From assembly GCF_964340395.1 (NCBI RefSeq), contig NC_135554.1, positions 17,917,592-17,981,591 on the forward strand: a stretch of 64,000 bases of DNA. The letters run 5' to 3'. Every line of letters begins with the position of its first letter. The stretch's first letter is position 1. The position numbers and the translations under genes are program-made. Shown in pieces: positions 37,501-45,714 of this stretch. Source of the DNA: Glandiceps talaboti. Its lineage: Eukaryota > Hemichordata > Enteropneusta > Spengelidae. The notes beneath the pieces are model-generated. The model saw only the letters and a program-made list of their open reading frames with translations, made no database searches and had not been told where the DNA came from.

Positions 37501-39370
37501 ACAACATAATTGCTTTTTCCCCCATTGAGTGAAGCCAGAAGGTGTATACTACATTATGTCATCCTTTCATCTCCCTATCCATACATCCACTCATCTGTCT
37601 GTCCCTTTGCACCTGAATCTCTAACATAAGCAGGATAAATTCATTCAAACTTTGTACAAAGATGACATACCATTCTGGGCATATACATAATCATTAGTAT
37701 CACTACATTTTTAAATTTGGATGAACGGCGGTCATACCTGACGTAAAAATAAACTATCTACACAATTGCTAAGGAAATATAATACGAATGTATATGGTGA
37801 CTTTGTTCAAGTGTCTACCCCCATATTCTCATATATGACCATTTGCTGATGTCATTAGATTTAAGGTCAAATATCAAATCAAAGTGAACGCATGAACTAT
37901 CATGAAGCACATAACATTTGACCAAAGTACAACCATATTTGACTGAAAAAAATGTATACCTTAGTTCACTCGTTGGGGGCTATGTCATCAACAAAGACTC
38001 TTTGCTTGCTAAGTTAAGATTAGCACCATCTCATCACTTCTAGGTTTATGGTAAACAACACCCACAAGTCATGAAATCCATGAGAATTCTAGAAGAACCC
38101 AGATACAGAAGAATGGCAGAAGAGAGAGGGGAACAACCATTAGAAATTCTTAAAAATTACTAGATATGAAAATTTGGAATAGAGCACAAAGTAGAACATT
38201 TTTCTCACCATACATACTGCTCAAATGAAGTGAACTTGGCATTTCACTCATGGGATGTGATGTTTCTTACATAAAGGCAAACACATTTTTATTTAGTACT
38301 TTAGCGCAAGTGTATATATGGGGCAGATGTCATTTGCTTGTTCATGATTGGCTCCGCAGTTGACTTCACTGAAGTAGGGAGGGTTATTTTTGCCTTTCCC
38401 CTCGGATCTGCAGACTGCATGGGCAGGACAAACATGATTTTTTTAAAAAAGACTGACATGTGGGTAAATGAGTGATGCTTATGCTGACCAGAAACAATTC
38501 TTTTTTTATTGGCCTTACCTAATCATGTTAATAAGTGGTATTCTTGTACAGTGCAGTGGAAATTGGCATTTGCTGAACCAATTACTCATGGACTTTAACT
38601 GTTTATTTTACTACTGTAACATGATAACTTAACCTGCATCTACAGCCCAACTGTGTGTGGCATTTTCTAATTCTTTATTTTGCATTTGAAAGTTGTCTGT
38701 TTGTGTATAAGGAATGTCATGATGTGTAAGTGAAACACCAAGTTAACCCTGTTTGGCTAGTAATTAGAAATGTCACGTCCTGTTAGGGAAATGCCAAGGT
38801 AACCCCATTTAACCTGTAATAGATAAGGGACAAAGTGAAGATGATAACAATTTTCTTTGGTGTAATTTTGTTTCACGTAATCATCTGATATTAATCTTCT
38901 CATTACAGCATGCTTATTAAACTTGCAACTAAAGTATGTTTTTCAGATAAAAAATGAGAAAATGGTCAAATGATGAAATTATTTAAACTGAAAATGCTCA
39001 CTTCATTTGATCATTTACTCATTATTTCTTGTAACCATTTCCTTTCTGTTTATACTCATAATACCTGTGTATACTCTAATAATTAAGTTTATTGCAAATT
39101 AAAGAATTATTTCACTCAAAATTTAAAACTAAAGAAAATCTGTGAATCTCAAAATTTGTCCCTTTAGCATAAAAAAGCGCAGGTACTTATAAGAACTGTA
39201 ATTTTTATTTATGATGAAGCCAAATGATATTGCATCAGGTATATGTTTATCTGTAGGTATATGGACTGGACCATCCACAAACACTCCGAGCCATTAGGTT
39301 AATAGAAGAACCTATGTACAAGAGAATAGCCCAAAGCCGTGGTGAAAATCTACTTGAAGAATACAAGTAA
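15210..39370 (+). CDS. DUF4062-NACHT-TPR STAND-type NTPase, 24 exons, about 1018 aa
   Basis: Coding exons: 15210-15398, 18303-18371, 19046-19152, 22133-22266, 22703-22836, 23815-23910, 24250-24342, 25129-25185, 25669-25805, 25926-26037, 26799-26906, 27461-27628, 27899-28086, 28706-28875, 30218-30386, 31371-31491, 32169-32297, 32847-32965, 33606-33738, 33856-33972, 35074-35217, 35666-35749, 36242-36400, then 38044-38163 or 39257-39370. Every join keeps frame and every intron is GT-AG (16 in phase 0, 5 in phase 2, 2 in phase 1). The protein starts MGCGSS, a myristoylation (G2) and palmitoylation (C3) type N-terminus, so membrane attachment is likely. Residues 42-135 are DUF4062-like (IRIFVSSTFRDFHAERE, then CDLRWGVP). 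The NACHT part has a Walker A motif GGPGMGKSS at 311-319 (K317) and a Walker B-like TVIVIDAVNQ at 403-412. Residues 588-684 (WAAVYRALKPFL, FYHRSL) match the region after NACHT in this family. Residues 767-1018 form TPR-like helices ending VYGxxHPQ. Related invertebrate proteins are often labelled TPR repeat-containing protein DDB_G0287407-like. Such STAND proteins are thought to be nucleotide-dependent scaffolds; ligand and partners are unknown. The usual Tyr in the ERYGW motif of DUF4062 is Cys here (ERCGW, about residue 125). The ATG at 15210 is the first in frame and has strong context. Confidence 0.92.
15453..15485 (+). repeat. Partial local copy of the 3' end of NACHT-TPR exon 1
   Basis: TCATGCTGAGAGGAAAATCT about 95 bp after the same place in exon 1 (CCATGCTGAGAGGGAAATCT, from 15368). 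The copy has no usable donor directly after it (TGGATGGGTATG). Confidence 0.65.
16566..16826. mobile_element. MITE-like element with terminal inverted repeats
   Basis: The left end ATCAGGGGTGAACAAATCCA and the right end GATTTGTTCACCTCTGAT are inverse. The inner arms continue with CCACTGGTCCTGGGTCCAG against GGTCCAGGGACCACCAG. It sits in intron 1 of the NACHT-TPR gene. Confidence 0.75.
16841..16914. repeat. Three-copy tandem repeat, unit about 31 bp
   Basis: AGTAGAAAGGCTCTGA occurs three times with AAAATTA-type spacers, directly after the MITE-like element. Confidence 0.8.
17793..17895 (+). repeat. Dispersed repeat fragment (AAACCGGAGTACCCGG motif)
   Basis: The segment reads CCAAGAAGTCCAGTGAGGGC, CATCCCTCATGGGATC, then GGAGGAAACCGGAGTACCCG and GGAAAACC. 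Its first part recurs near 40431-40468 (AAGTCCAGTGAGGGACATCC and CTCATGGG), and more weakly near 40015. This motif looks like a mobile-element piece shared between two loci. Confidence 0.55.
19273..19640. mobile_element. Fold-back (MITE-like) element, family A copy 2
   Basis: It begins AAAGGGGAACAACACTCCAG with GAAATAGA and TTATTTCATGATTT, as in the element at 6147-6641, and has internal inverted segments (CATTGCATGATGGGA against CCCATGATGCAATG). It is more degenerate than copy 1. Intron 3 of the NACHT-TPR gene. Confidence 0.65.
20006..20277. repeat. (TGTA)n / (TGTG)n microsatellite
   Basis: TATG tetramers with TGTG and TCTG blocks at both ends. The overlapping open frames are artefacts. Confidence 0.95.
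20860..21262. repeat. Degenerate minisatellite with AACTGATGATGTCATAGCATC core
   Basis: About nine copies of an ACTGATGATGTCATAGCATC-like core, spaced 36-42 bp, with linker variants such as ATCTATGTAA and CTTCATTATAGAA. Intron 3. Confidence 0.85.
22431..22566. repeat. (TCTG)n microsatellite
   Basis: Tetramers with single interruptions, in intron 4 between coding exons 4 and 5. Confidence 0.95.
22863..23740. repeat. Tandem repeat, unit about 165-170 bp, four copies plus decayed ends
   Basis: TTCTATGTACATGATGTGAG starts copies at 22863, 23032, 23202 and 23366. Each runs through GGGGAAATCACATG, TATTAGCCTGAATG, TTACACTGA, AGCTGCAGTGT and GGATACACTAGTATGGCA. Remnants continue to about 23740. The first copy begins only 26 bp after exon 5 of the NACHT-TPR gene. 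Confidence 0.9.
24690..25075. repeat. Degenerate tandem repeat, unit about 110-120 bp
   Basis: Recurrent TTACCACCCT, AACAAAAACACTGGTAGGGA, ACCCTGGTAAAATGACT and GTAGATTTTACCTA motifs in constant order, three to four units. Intron 7. Confidence 0.7.
25571..25622 (+). repeat. Upstream copy of the 3' splice site and start of NACHT-TPR exon 9
   Basis: GATTTGTAG followed by ATTTCAGATCATATCACA and, with a small gap, ACAATAGAC repeats the real acceptor and first 18 exon bases at 25660-25686, 88 bp upstream. If its AG (25579-25580) were used, 88 extra bases would shift the frame just before the Walker A motif. Confidence 0.75.
26483..26582 (-). repeat. tRNA-like sequence (tRNA-derived SINE head or tRNA pseudogene)
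   Basis: On the minus strand, TAGCTTAGCTGG fits the polymerase III A box (TRGCNNAGYNGG). GGTTCAATTCC, about 45 bases on, fits the B box with one change and sits in a pairable T-stem (GTGGG/CCTAC). I could not form a convincing acceptor stem, so this is not called a functional tRNA gene. Intron 10. Confidence 0.5.
28112..28203 (+). repeat. Two extra copies of the 5' splice site of NACHT-TPR exon 13
   Basis: The exon end with its donor (CAGCCTTGCCAGTGGCTTGT, then TAGA and GTAAGTAA, donor at 28087) is followed by two imperfect copies, at 28116-28147 (donor 28140) and 28170-28200 (donor 28195), about 54 bp apart. All three keep GTAAGT. Use of a downstream donor would read a TAA stop immediately after the normal exon end. 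Confidence 0.8.
28985..29285 (+). repeat. Dispersed repeat B, copy 1
   Basis: About 300 bp, shared in the same order with 57855-58175. Shared motifs include GGGTATTTG, GAGTGCTTGCA, TGTTCTCTGT, ATACTTTCATG, GCATGxGTGCAAATACC, CAAATTTCCAT and CTCATTTGCAT. Intron 14 of the NACHT-TPR gene. No coding content. Confidence 0.75.
30072..30123. repeat. Small hairpin
   Basis: ATGCCGTCGTGATGCC pairs with the inverse segment GGCATCCGAGGACGGCAT across a short loop, with one or two bulges. Intron 14. Confidence 0.6.
30421..30783. repeat. GTTCA pentamer array with higher-order pattern
   Basis: About 360 bases built of five-base units (GTTCA, GCTCA, GACCA, ACTCA). Blocks such as GACCAGTTCAGTTCAGCTCA recur at larger spacing. 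It lies just after exon 15 of the NACHT-TPR gene. Confidence 0.9.
32600..32727 (-). repeat. tRNA-like SINE head
   Basis: On the minus strand, TGGTTGAATGGTTAGAGTGG resembles an A-box region. After GGCTTGTAATCTGCAAGTTG it is followed by AGTTGAACTTGG at the B-box position. The rest of a possible SINE body would extend towards 32370. Intron 17. Confidence 0.4.
33430..33532. mobile_element. Family C MITE, partial copy
   Basis: CTAAGATAGCGTAAGACACA and AACTAAAACTA, then CAACATGTTGATACTGTGAT and AAGCTATT, match the left half of the full element at 41472-41733. The right half is missing. Confidence 0.65.
34478..34652. mobile_element. Possible MITE with inverted ends
   Basis: GTGAATCAGTGTGCCTT at the left and AAGGGCACACTGGTGTGAAT at the right are inverse with a few differences. 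Intron 20 of the NACHT-TPR gene. Confidence 0.5.
36485..36730. mobile_element. Fold-back MITE (family D)
   Basis: Arms 36485-36592 and 36638-36730 are inverse. The strongest pairing is TTTATAGCATTCATATCAAG and GTGTAAAA against its reverse complement at about 36650-36682. The outer ends TAACACTGAAGTAAAGC and GCTTTACTTTGGTGTTA also match. Located in the intron before the duplicated last exons. Confidence 0.8.
36766..36993. mobile_element. Fold-back MITE (family E), adjacent to family D
   Basis: The left end (AGTAAGTCATGCAGGAGC, then TTGTTGCGTGTGTCTGTCTC) is the inverse of the right end (GAGACAGACACATGCAACAA, then CTTCCTGCACAGCTTACT). The loop is about 100 bp. Confidence 0.8.
38044..38163 (+). 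CDS. NACHT-TPR alternative last exon A
   Basis: After a clear acceptor (TCATCACTTCTAG), a phase-0 frame encodes 39 residues starting VYGKQHPQVMKSMRILEEP and ends in TAG. It joins in frame to exon 23. It is 19/37 identical to exon B at 39257-39370, including VYGxxHPQ, EEPxYxRxA and RGE, so the two are duplicates. A variant polyadenylation signal ATTAAA occurs at 38916-38921, before exon B. Confidence 0.85.
   Translation, partial: VYGKQHPQVMKSMRILEEPRYRRMAEERGEQPLEILKNY
39257..39370 (+). CDS. NACHT-TPR alternative last exon B
   Basis: The acceptor TTTATCTGTAG is followed by a phase-0 frame of 37 residues (VYGLDHPQTLRAIRLIEEP at the start) and TAA. VYGLDHPQT is closer than exon A to the usual kinesin-light-chain/TPR_12-type VYGxDHPxT helix, so B may be the ancestral form. 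Because each exon has its own stop, an mRNA can translate only one of them. Confidence 0.85.
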   Translation, partial: VYGLDHPQTLRAIRLIEEPMYKRIAQSRGENLLEEYK

Positions 39371-39464
39371 TCACATCTGTATATCACACCACGTGCAGGA
39401 AGTGGCAAAATTTATGCTTTATGCAAATTTTATATGACAGTGGAAAACTAAGCTTCCAGATATA

Positions 39465-39676
39465 TGTAAGATAGACACAAACTAAAACTGTGCCGATAGA
39501 AACAAACTAAAGCTGAGATAGACACAGACTAAAGCTGTTATTGGAACACATCAATATAAGCTATTGAGCAGGGTAATTAGAATCGTACAACAGCAGAGGA
39601 ACTGCTATCACCCACTTGTGTAACCTAACACATGCACATTGAAGGACCATAGATTTAGTTTGTGTCTTCCTTAAGT
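39465..39676. mobile_element. Family C MITE, copy 2
   Basis: TAAGATAGACACAAACTAAA at the left and TTTAGTTTGTGTCTTCCTTA at the right form inverted ends. The interior shares AACAGCAGAGGAACTGCTAT and CACCCACTTGTGTAA with the copy at 41472-41733. It begins about 95 bp after the stop of exon B and so is likely within the 3' UTR. Confidence 0.75.
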
Positions 39677-40673
39677 AATCTGAAAGCTTGGTTAGTATAC
39701 AGAAATGTGACTGTTTCATCTTTTTGACAACTTGGAGCATGTATCAATATTGTGTTTTATCAGGAATTCACATGTATTTACATTCAATCTTGTGAAAGTT
39801 TACTCTAATTTAAAGACTATTACGAAAGTTTTGATTTTGAAAGTATTTAAAGAAAAGTAAAAGATTTGTTTGAATTATTTACTTATAATAAGCGATACCA
39901 GTATGTGCACATGTCATCATCCAAATAGTTGCTCTTCAAATTTTTTGTTATAGTACAATTTTTGTGTTTTGAAAATCCTTGTTTTTTTATTTGAACCCAA
40001 TTATCAGTGCTTGCTTGTCTCCCAAGAAATCCATTGACAACCCTCCCTGGATTCAGAGTTATTAGTTTTACAATACAAACAGTAACATCATGTATGGTGG
40101 GTTATGTGTTGGCATATTAACTTGATCAAATAATGCTTGCCACATCAGATTTGGTGTGCTGCACCTTGACCCCACACGACCTCGATTTTACCATTCTTCC
40201 AGAGGGATGGTTGACTCTTCTCATTGAGGGACCCAAAGCAAACTAAACTATCTCACTTTCCATCTAAAATTATGTAAATAAATTTATTGGTGCATGTAAC
40301 TTTCTTGAGATTGTAGATTAGATGATGAAAATAATCTGTGTTTGTGTATTCAACTGATAATCATTATTTATTTATTTATATGGATTGTCCTTTAGAAGAA
40401 TTTTTACAAACTTGTGTCATGAAAACTTGTCTCCTAAAAAGTCCAGTGAGGGACATCCCTCATGGGTTCCATTTTATATATATCATGTGCTGAAGGTGTA
40501 AACTTACCATATCACCAATTATTCTTCAAGAATTCATTGTAAAGTTATCCCCACACTGGCCACCCTTCGGAACTTTCAAACCTATGATGTTGAACATTTC
40601 AGGTGCATTTTTCATGGCTTGGCCACAGTGCCTTAGATAAATGTGTGTATGTATCTATGATAAACTATACTTC

Positions 40674-40679
40674 AATAAA
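40674..40679 (+). terminator. Candidate polyadenylation signal of the NACHT-TPR gene (exon B form)
   Basis: AATAAA about 1.3 kb after the exon B stop. An earlier AATAAA at 40277-40282 is an alternative. Confidence 0.4.
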
Positions 40680-41136
40680 TTAAACAAGAAGGCCATCAGG
40701 AATTAGTATTACCATTTGTCTGACGTTGAAACATTTTATCTTGTAAATGCATGTTTTTTTATTTTATTAATTATAAAATATTCCATCCAGTGAACATATT
40801 ACTTTAGATCATATTTTTGTGTTGAAGTTGAAAAAGAAGTTTTTTTTCATGCAATTTTGATATGATAACAGTTTGATATCAAAACAAGAAAGATGTATTT
40901 TCAAATAATTTCATTGATGAAATTCACTTTGTTAAGACATGTATAGCAATTACAAGAGTACCATAGACCAGATTTTAAGATTTGGTCTGACATTCAAAAT
41001 TTACACAGAAAGACCTGCTATAGATGACTTATTTGAGTGATTCATGCATTTTGTCAAATACCAGTAGATGTAGATATGATATATACTTTTGCAGATTAGA
41101 TAGACTTAAAAACAAAATTGTTGACAAGCCAAAATT

Positions 41137-41248
41137 TGTAGTGATGATGGTGGTGGTGGTGGTGGTGATGATGATGATGATGATGATGACGATGACGATG
41201 ACGGCGATGATGACGATGACAGTGACGCCAACGATGATGATGATTGTA
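41137..41248. repeat. (GGT)n / (GAT)n / GACGAT microsatellite
   Basis: GGT units pass into GAT and GACGAT units. The open frames on both strands are low-complexity. Confidence 0.9.
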
Positions 41249-41471
41249 AAGTTGGGATGATCAAACTGTTTACAGATTGGTGGTTGTCATTCGTAATTAA
41301 GGATGACAAAGCAAGGTCAAATTTACAGTTAAACATAAAGTAAGGACACACTCTTGTAAAGACCTACTATGATGGACTTGCTAGTAACAGGAGTTCAAAG
41401 TCTGCGGTGAATGTTATCTTTCCCATAGTCTTACACTAGTATTACACTTGTAGTTGAGTGTTTGGTTTTCT

Positions 41472-41733
41472 AAGATAGACACAAACTAAAACTATTGTCA
41501 CAACATGTTGATATGACAGTGATAAGCTATTAAATGGAGGTTGATTGAATTATAGTCACAGTAGGGCTGCGTCTCTGAAAATTAGTTTATTTAGAGCTGT
41601 TTTTGGACTTCCAATGTTTACACTATGTTAATCACAGGGTGATTACAATCACACAACAGAGGAACCACTAACACCCACTTGTGTAATCTACCACATTGAA
41701 GAACAATAGATTTAGTTTGCATCTATCTTAGTA
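41472..41733. mobile_element. Family C MITE, full-length copy
   Basis: Terminal inverted repeats CTAAGATAGACACAAACTAA and its inverse TTAGTTTGCATCTATCTTAG bound a 262-bp non-coding element. Two other copies lie at 39465-39676 and 33430-33532. Confidence 0.85.
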
Positions 41734-41739
41734 AACTGA

Positions 41740-43005
41740 TGGCTGGATTACCAGTGTTGTATATGACACAATACATATATATTAATATATATGTTTATTT
41801 GCATTATAGTCAGAACAAGATCTGTATTTGGTTTTTCAAGGAGAACTTTCAAATTAAAGTTGCATTAGCTGCAGTTGGAATGTTTTTTGTTTTATTTTTG
41901 AAACTATTGTTAGATACAATAACATACTTGTAATATTGTACACCATGAACAGTATTCAGTATTGCATTACCTGTTGATAAATGTCAATTTTTGTAGCTGT
42001 ATACACTATTATAAATCAAATTGATTTTTGAGTCCGCACCCAAAAATTAGCATCCTCAATGGCAATCGCGATTTCAACCTGTTTTGTACTGCTTATGGAT
42101 AATATCAACTGCTGATTAACATGCAGTTTCCACAAGTAGTTGACCAATTTTTAATGAATATATCTTTGGTTATTTGATGAACAAAATGTCCCAGTTGCAG
42201 CTAGTGCAGGTGTAATACAAACTGAAATGAGTTAAACACATGTAGTGCTACCAGCAACATCATCTTGTCTGTTAAAATTGTCAAGGAAAGACAAGACAAA
42301 AGTGTAATTCATTCACAAATAATGAAGTGTGTGTTATATTGAAACCTCTGTCTTTGTAATTTCTCTACTAAATGCAAAGAAGTGGATCATAGTGATACAC
42401 CCATCTTTCACTGTAAGTAAACACTGAATGTCATTTAGTATATCTGACCATTCTTTTATTTTATATACTTTCGTGACTTTTATCGCATTTTCTGAACTGA
42501 TTTAGGTTTTCTGCATTCCTCAATTTTCATGACAGCTAAGAGAAAATTATTTTATTATTTTAATTAATCTACCATTTTAGTATAAGATTGTCAATATTTC
42601 TTTTTTGTTTAAAAAAATATTTTGCCATATGTATTCTTATTGTATGTATGTAATAGATTCCATAATGTGAAATTTGATTTTAAAATGACTTTTCTTAATG
42701 CTAAGAAATTTCTCTCCAAACATTTTTTTTTTTCATTTGACAATTTGTCTTTCTTTTCTTATTAAACCCCAATCCTAGAAAAGAACTCTTTTTGAAAAAA
42801 TATCATAATTTTTCTTTGTGACTCTACATTTGCAAAACATCTATTAAAGACAAATGACGATTAGAGAAATCTTTGAAGCATTTCCTAACACAAAGAAGGC
42901 TTAAAATGATGTGCAATACAATACACTCTAACATAATTTCTACTTTATGATAATAGTTGGTTTCTAGACATGTTCACAACAAAGTAATAAATGTGTCATT
43001 TCATT
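41740..43005. other. Intergenic stretch, no gene seen
   Basis: AT-rich with long T and A runs. No exon or strong repeat recognised. Confidence 0.45.
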
Positions 43006-43009
43006 TTCA

Positions 43010-43345
43010 GTGGATCATAGAACCCAAATGATCAGAAACTAATCCCTGTCGCTTGTTTAAGAATGGCTAAAGTCCTTTGGGAAGATTTGAATCACGACTG
43101 TGCCTCAGTCAACCCAGCTGTATAATTGGGGACCTGGTAGGATAGCATTTGCAATGTGAATGATTTAATCCTATACGCTTATATACAGGCTGCAATGGAT
43201 TGTACACTCCCTAGGGAGTTGAGGAAGGGAAGGGCTGTTGTGCCGCTATAGATCCGTGCCAGGGGTAATAATTGTAAAGTGCTTTTAGCACAGAGTGGGA
43301 AAGTGCTGTATAAAAACCAACATTATTATTATAATTATACTGACA
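43010..43345 (+). mobile_element. SINE-like retroelement
   Basis: About 330 bp ending AAAGTGCTGTATAAAAACCA followed by ATTATTATTATAATT. That is the tail pattern of many invertebrate SINEs (AGTGCTATATAAATxx plus ATT repeats). The middle contains CCCAGCTGTATAATTGGGGA and CCTGGTAGGATAG, a motif I know as widespread in marine invertebrate SINEs. A tRNA-like head is not clear. Confidence 0.6.
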
Positions 43346-43349
43346 AACT

Positions 43350-45170
43350 GTATTACAAGTAGTGTCACAGAGTGTGTGTGTGTCAGCTGTGTTTCTCAAA
43401 CATACATTTAATGATAAATGCATGGGGTTCATAATTTAAATCAAAACTGATGAAGGAGACTGCAGGTTGTCATCAGGAAATGCCATTTTAAAATGATAGT
43501 AATTGCGTTTCCATCCCAGATTCTTGTATTAGTGGTATCTCATAAGGATGAGAGAAAATGGGTCTTTTGTCTAGATGGTTTTTCTATAGCTTAGTAACTT
43601 TACGTATTGTCATTTTGTACGATTTCCTTCCATGTATAGTTAAATGGACAAATTCTACCGAAAATCTAGTTAAAATTTCCTGCTAGGGAAAGCATGAACA
43701 GTGTATGTCAGTAGTAATCCATCACACACTGACAGGTGGTTGTCATTGGTTACTTCATTCAGTTTACTACAAACTCAAACTCCAGTTGGAAAGTAAGTCA
43801 CGCGAGGACACAATAACATCATCACATTTCTATTAACACTCCAATAGCATAAACTACCGTTGTCTGTGGTAAGAACGGAATGCTGTGCTAGAGAAATCCA
43901 TTTGACGATATGGTGGGGAGAGAGATTGTAGAAAACAAGCCCACATGTAGAATTTCTAGACTAGTTTTTCTGTAGGTTCAACAACCGTTTTCCACACTTT
44001 AATCCTCATCCACACTGGTTGGTTGACTATTTGTGAAATAACAACTGTGTTGTGCCCTTCTAACATTTGTAGCAATTATAAAGTCAATCAAGTAGTTCAA
44101 GATAGATGTGGGATGTCTGCATGTTACATGTATTAGGTACCGAATAATTGAATTTGATGATAGTTATTTCACAATATACCGTTGTGTAAGAGTATATTCA
44201 AGTATAAAACACAGGGTAGTTGAAATATCAAAACTAACACTTCAGTGTACATGTGAAGAGGTGTGTAAATACAATATTTTTGGATTGCAATTTTTAGCCA
44301 AAAAAGTGATTTGTAATTTACTGTATTATTTGAAAACTTAGATGTGTGTATTTTGTGTTGTAATCAAAATATCTGTATATAGATGTGATGTCATTCAAAG
44401 TGCCTTTCACACCAGTAATAAACTTTCTGAAACAACACAATTGAGTGTCATGTGTCATAACATCCTATATTTTGTCATATTCCTAAAAAAACCTTCTGAA
44501 ATATGTTTCATTTGAATACTAATTGTGAGCAAATACATAACCTATAACATACAATCTAATAGTCAGCATGTAAAATGCACATACAGAACGTGTGCTACTC
44601 ACAGGATTAGAACACATAAAATATAATCTAGAGTCATCTTGACTTCATGTAATGTCCAACACAAACCATGTTATGTTTACATTAGTATTAAAGGTAAATT
44701 ACAAAAAAAAAGTCAAGACAACTCTTGACAGTCTAATAAACCAGGTGTAAGGACACTATTTCTGTCAGGTTCCTACATTGCTCCTACCATATCAGCAGAG
44801 CCATAAGACTTGATAGAATCATTGTGTTTTCAAGACACACTTAATGTCATAATTTTCATTCTCATCCACCAATGGTCTTTAATTAAGCATATAGCAGTAG
44901 GCTTACATGGTAAAAAAAAAAAAAAAAATCCTTTTAAAAAAACTTTTACATTCCAAGACAAATCAACACTATAAATTGAAATAATACAACCACATTAGAC
45001 TTTAATAGCTACCAACATAATACAACCTCTATGTACTATTTAAGTTTAACATAGTCTACAAGTATTGTAACTGCAATGCGCTACACAAAGTTGAATATTA
45101 AATCATAATGTTATAAATACACATGAGAAGTGGAATGTTGCAAAATGGTCACTTCTTTTCAAATAGTCTC
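43350..45170. other. Intergenic stretch, no gene seen
   Basis: No supported exon. The open frame at 44108-44341 has no splice or family support. Confidence 0.4.
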
Positions 45171-45174
45171 AAAA

Positions 45175-45180
45175 TTTATT
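45175..45180 (-). terminator. Candidate polyadenylation signal of the OTU gene
   Basis: TTTATT on the plus strand (AATAAA on the minus strand), about 540 bases after the OTU stop codon. Confidence 0.4.
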
Positions 45181-45370
45181 AACATGCCTTTTCCTGGAGT
45201 AAGGATCCCCTTTGCATCAAATACATAATTAAATGGATTATCATCTCCTTCCTTTGATGATAATAAAGGAGTTGAAGGAGGAACACCACAGCAATTGGTG
45301 TGAATTATTTTTAAAAGAACACAAAAGACTATGATAATGCCTACGATGTATTCATGTAGTGAGCTTTGTG

Positions 45371-45515
45371 CATGGTTAGTCTAGCTGCTAGACCTCAGGC
45401 TTTCTTCTGAAAGGTGCAATCGAGGGTGAATGCCTTCACCCTCACCAGTGACCTTTGGTTGCCTTCACGGTGAGCAGAATAGCCCAAGGGGTCTAGCAGG
45501 AAGACTAACGCATGG
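45371..45515. repeat. Inverted repeat (hairpin) in the OTU 3' flank
   Basis: CATGGTTAGTCTAGCTGCTA and GACC at the left pairs with the inverse segment ending GTCTAGCAGGAAGACTAACG and CATG at the right. The central GGGTGAAT/CTTCACCC and CACCGTGAAGG-like pieces also fold. If the polyadenylation signal at 45175 is used, it lies in the 3' UTR. Confidence 0.65.
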
Positions 45516-45714
45516 TCAGATTATACTCTACATCGTAGGATAATTAAGAAATGGATCTATACTGTCGTTGACCTTTAAAACCACTGGGAAAGCTTGAAGC
45601 AATAACATACACAATTAGTGAAATATTAATACAAAACTTGAAAGACAGAGAAAGATCTACTGTTATATGCTTCAATGGGCAATTCTGAGAGTTTAACAAT
45701 GTTTAAATACTAAA

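Noticed and set aside
41024-41351. Met/Thr-rich and Ser/Pro-rich frames
   Set aside because: Products of the GGT/GAT microsatellite.
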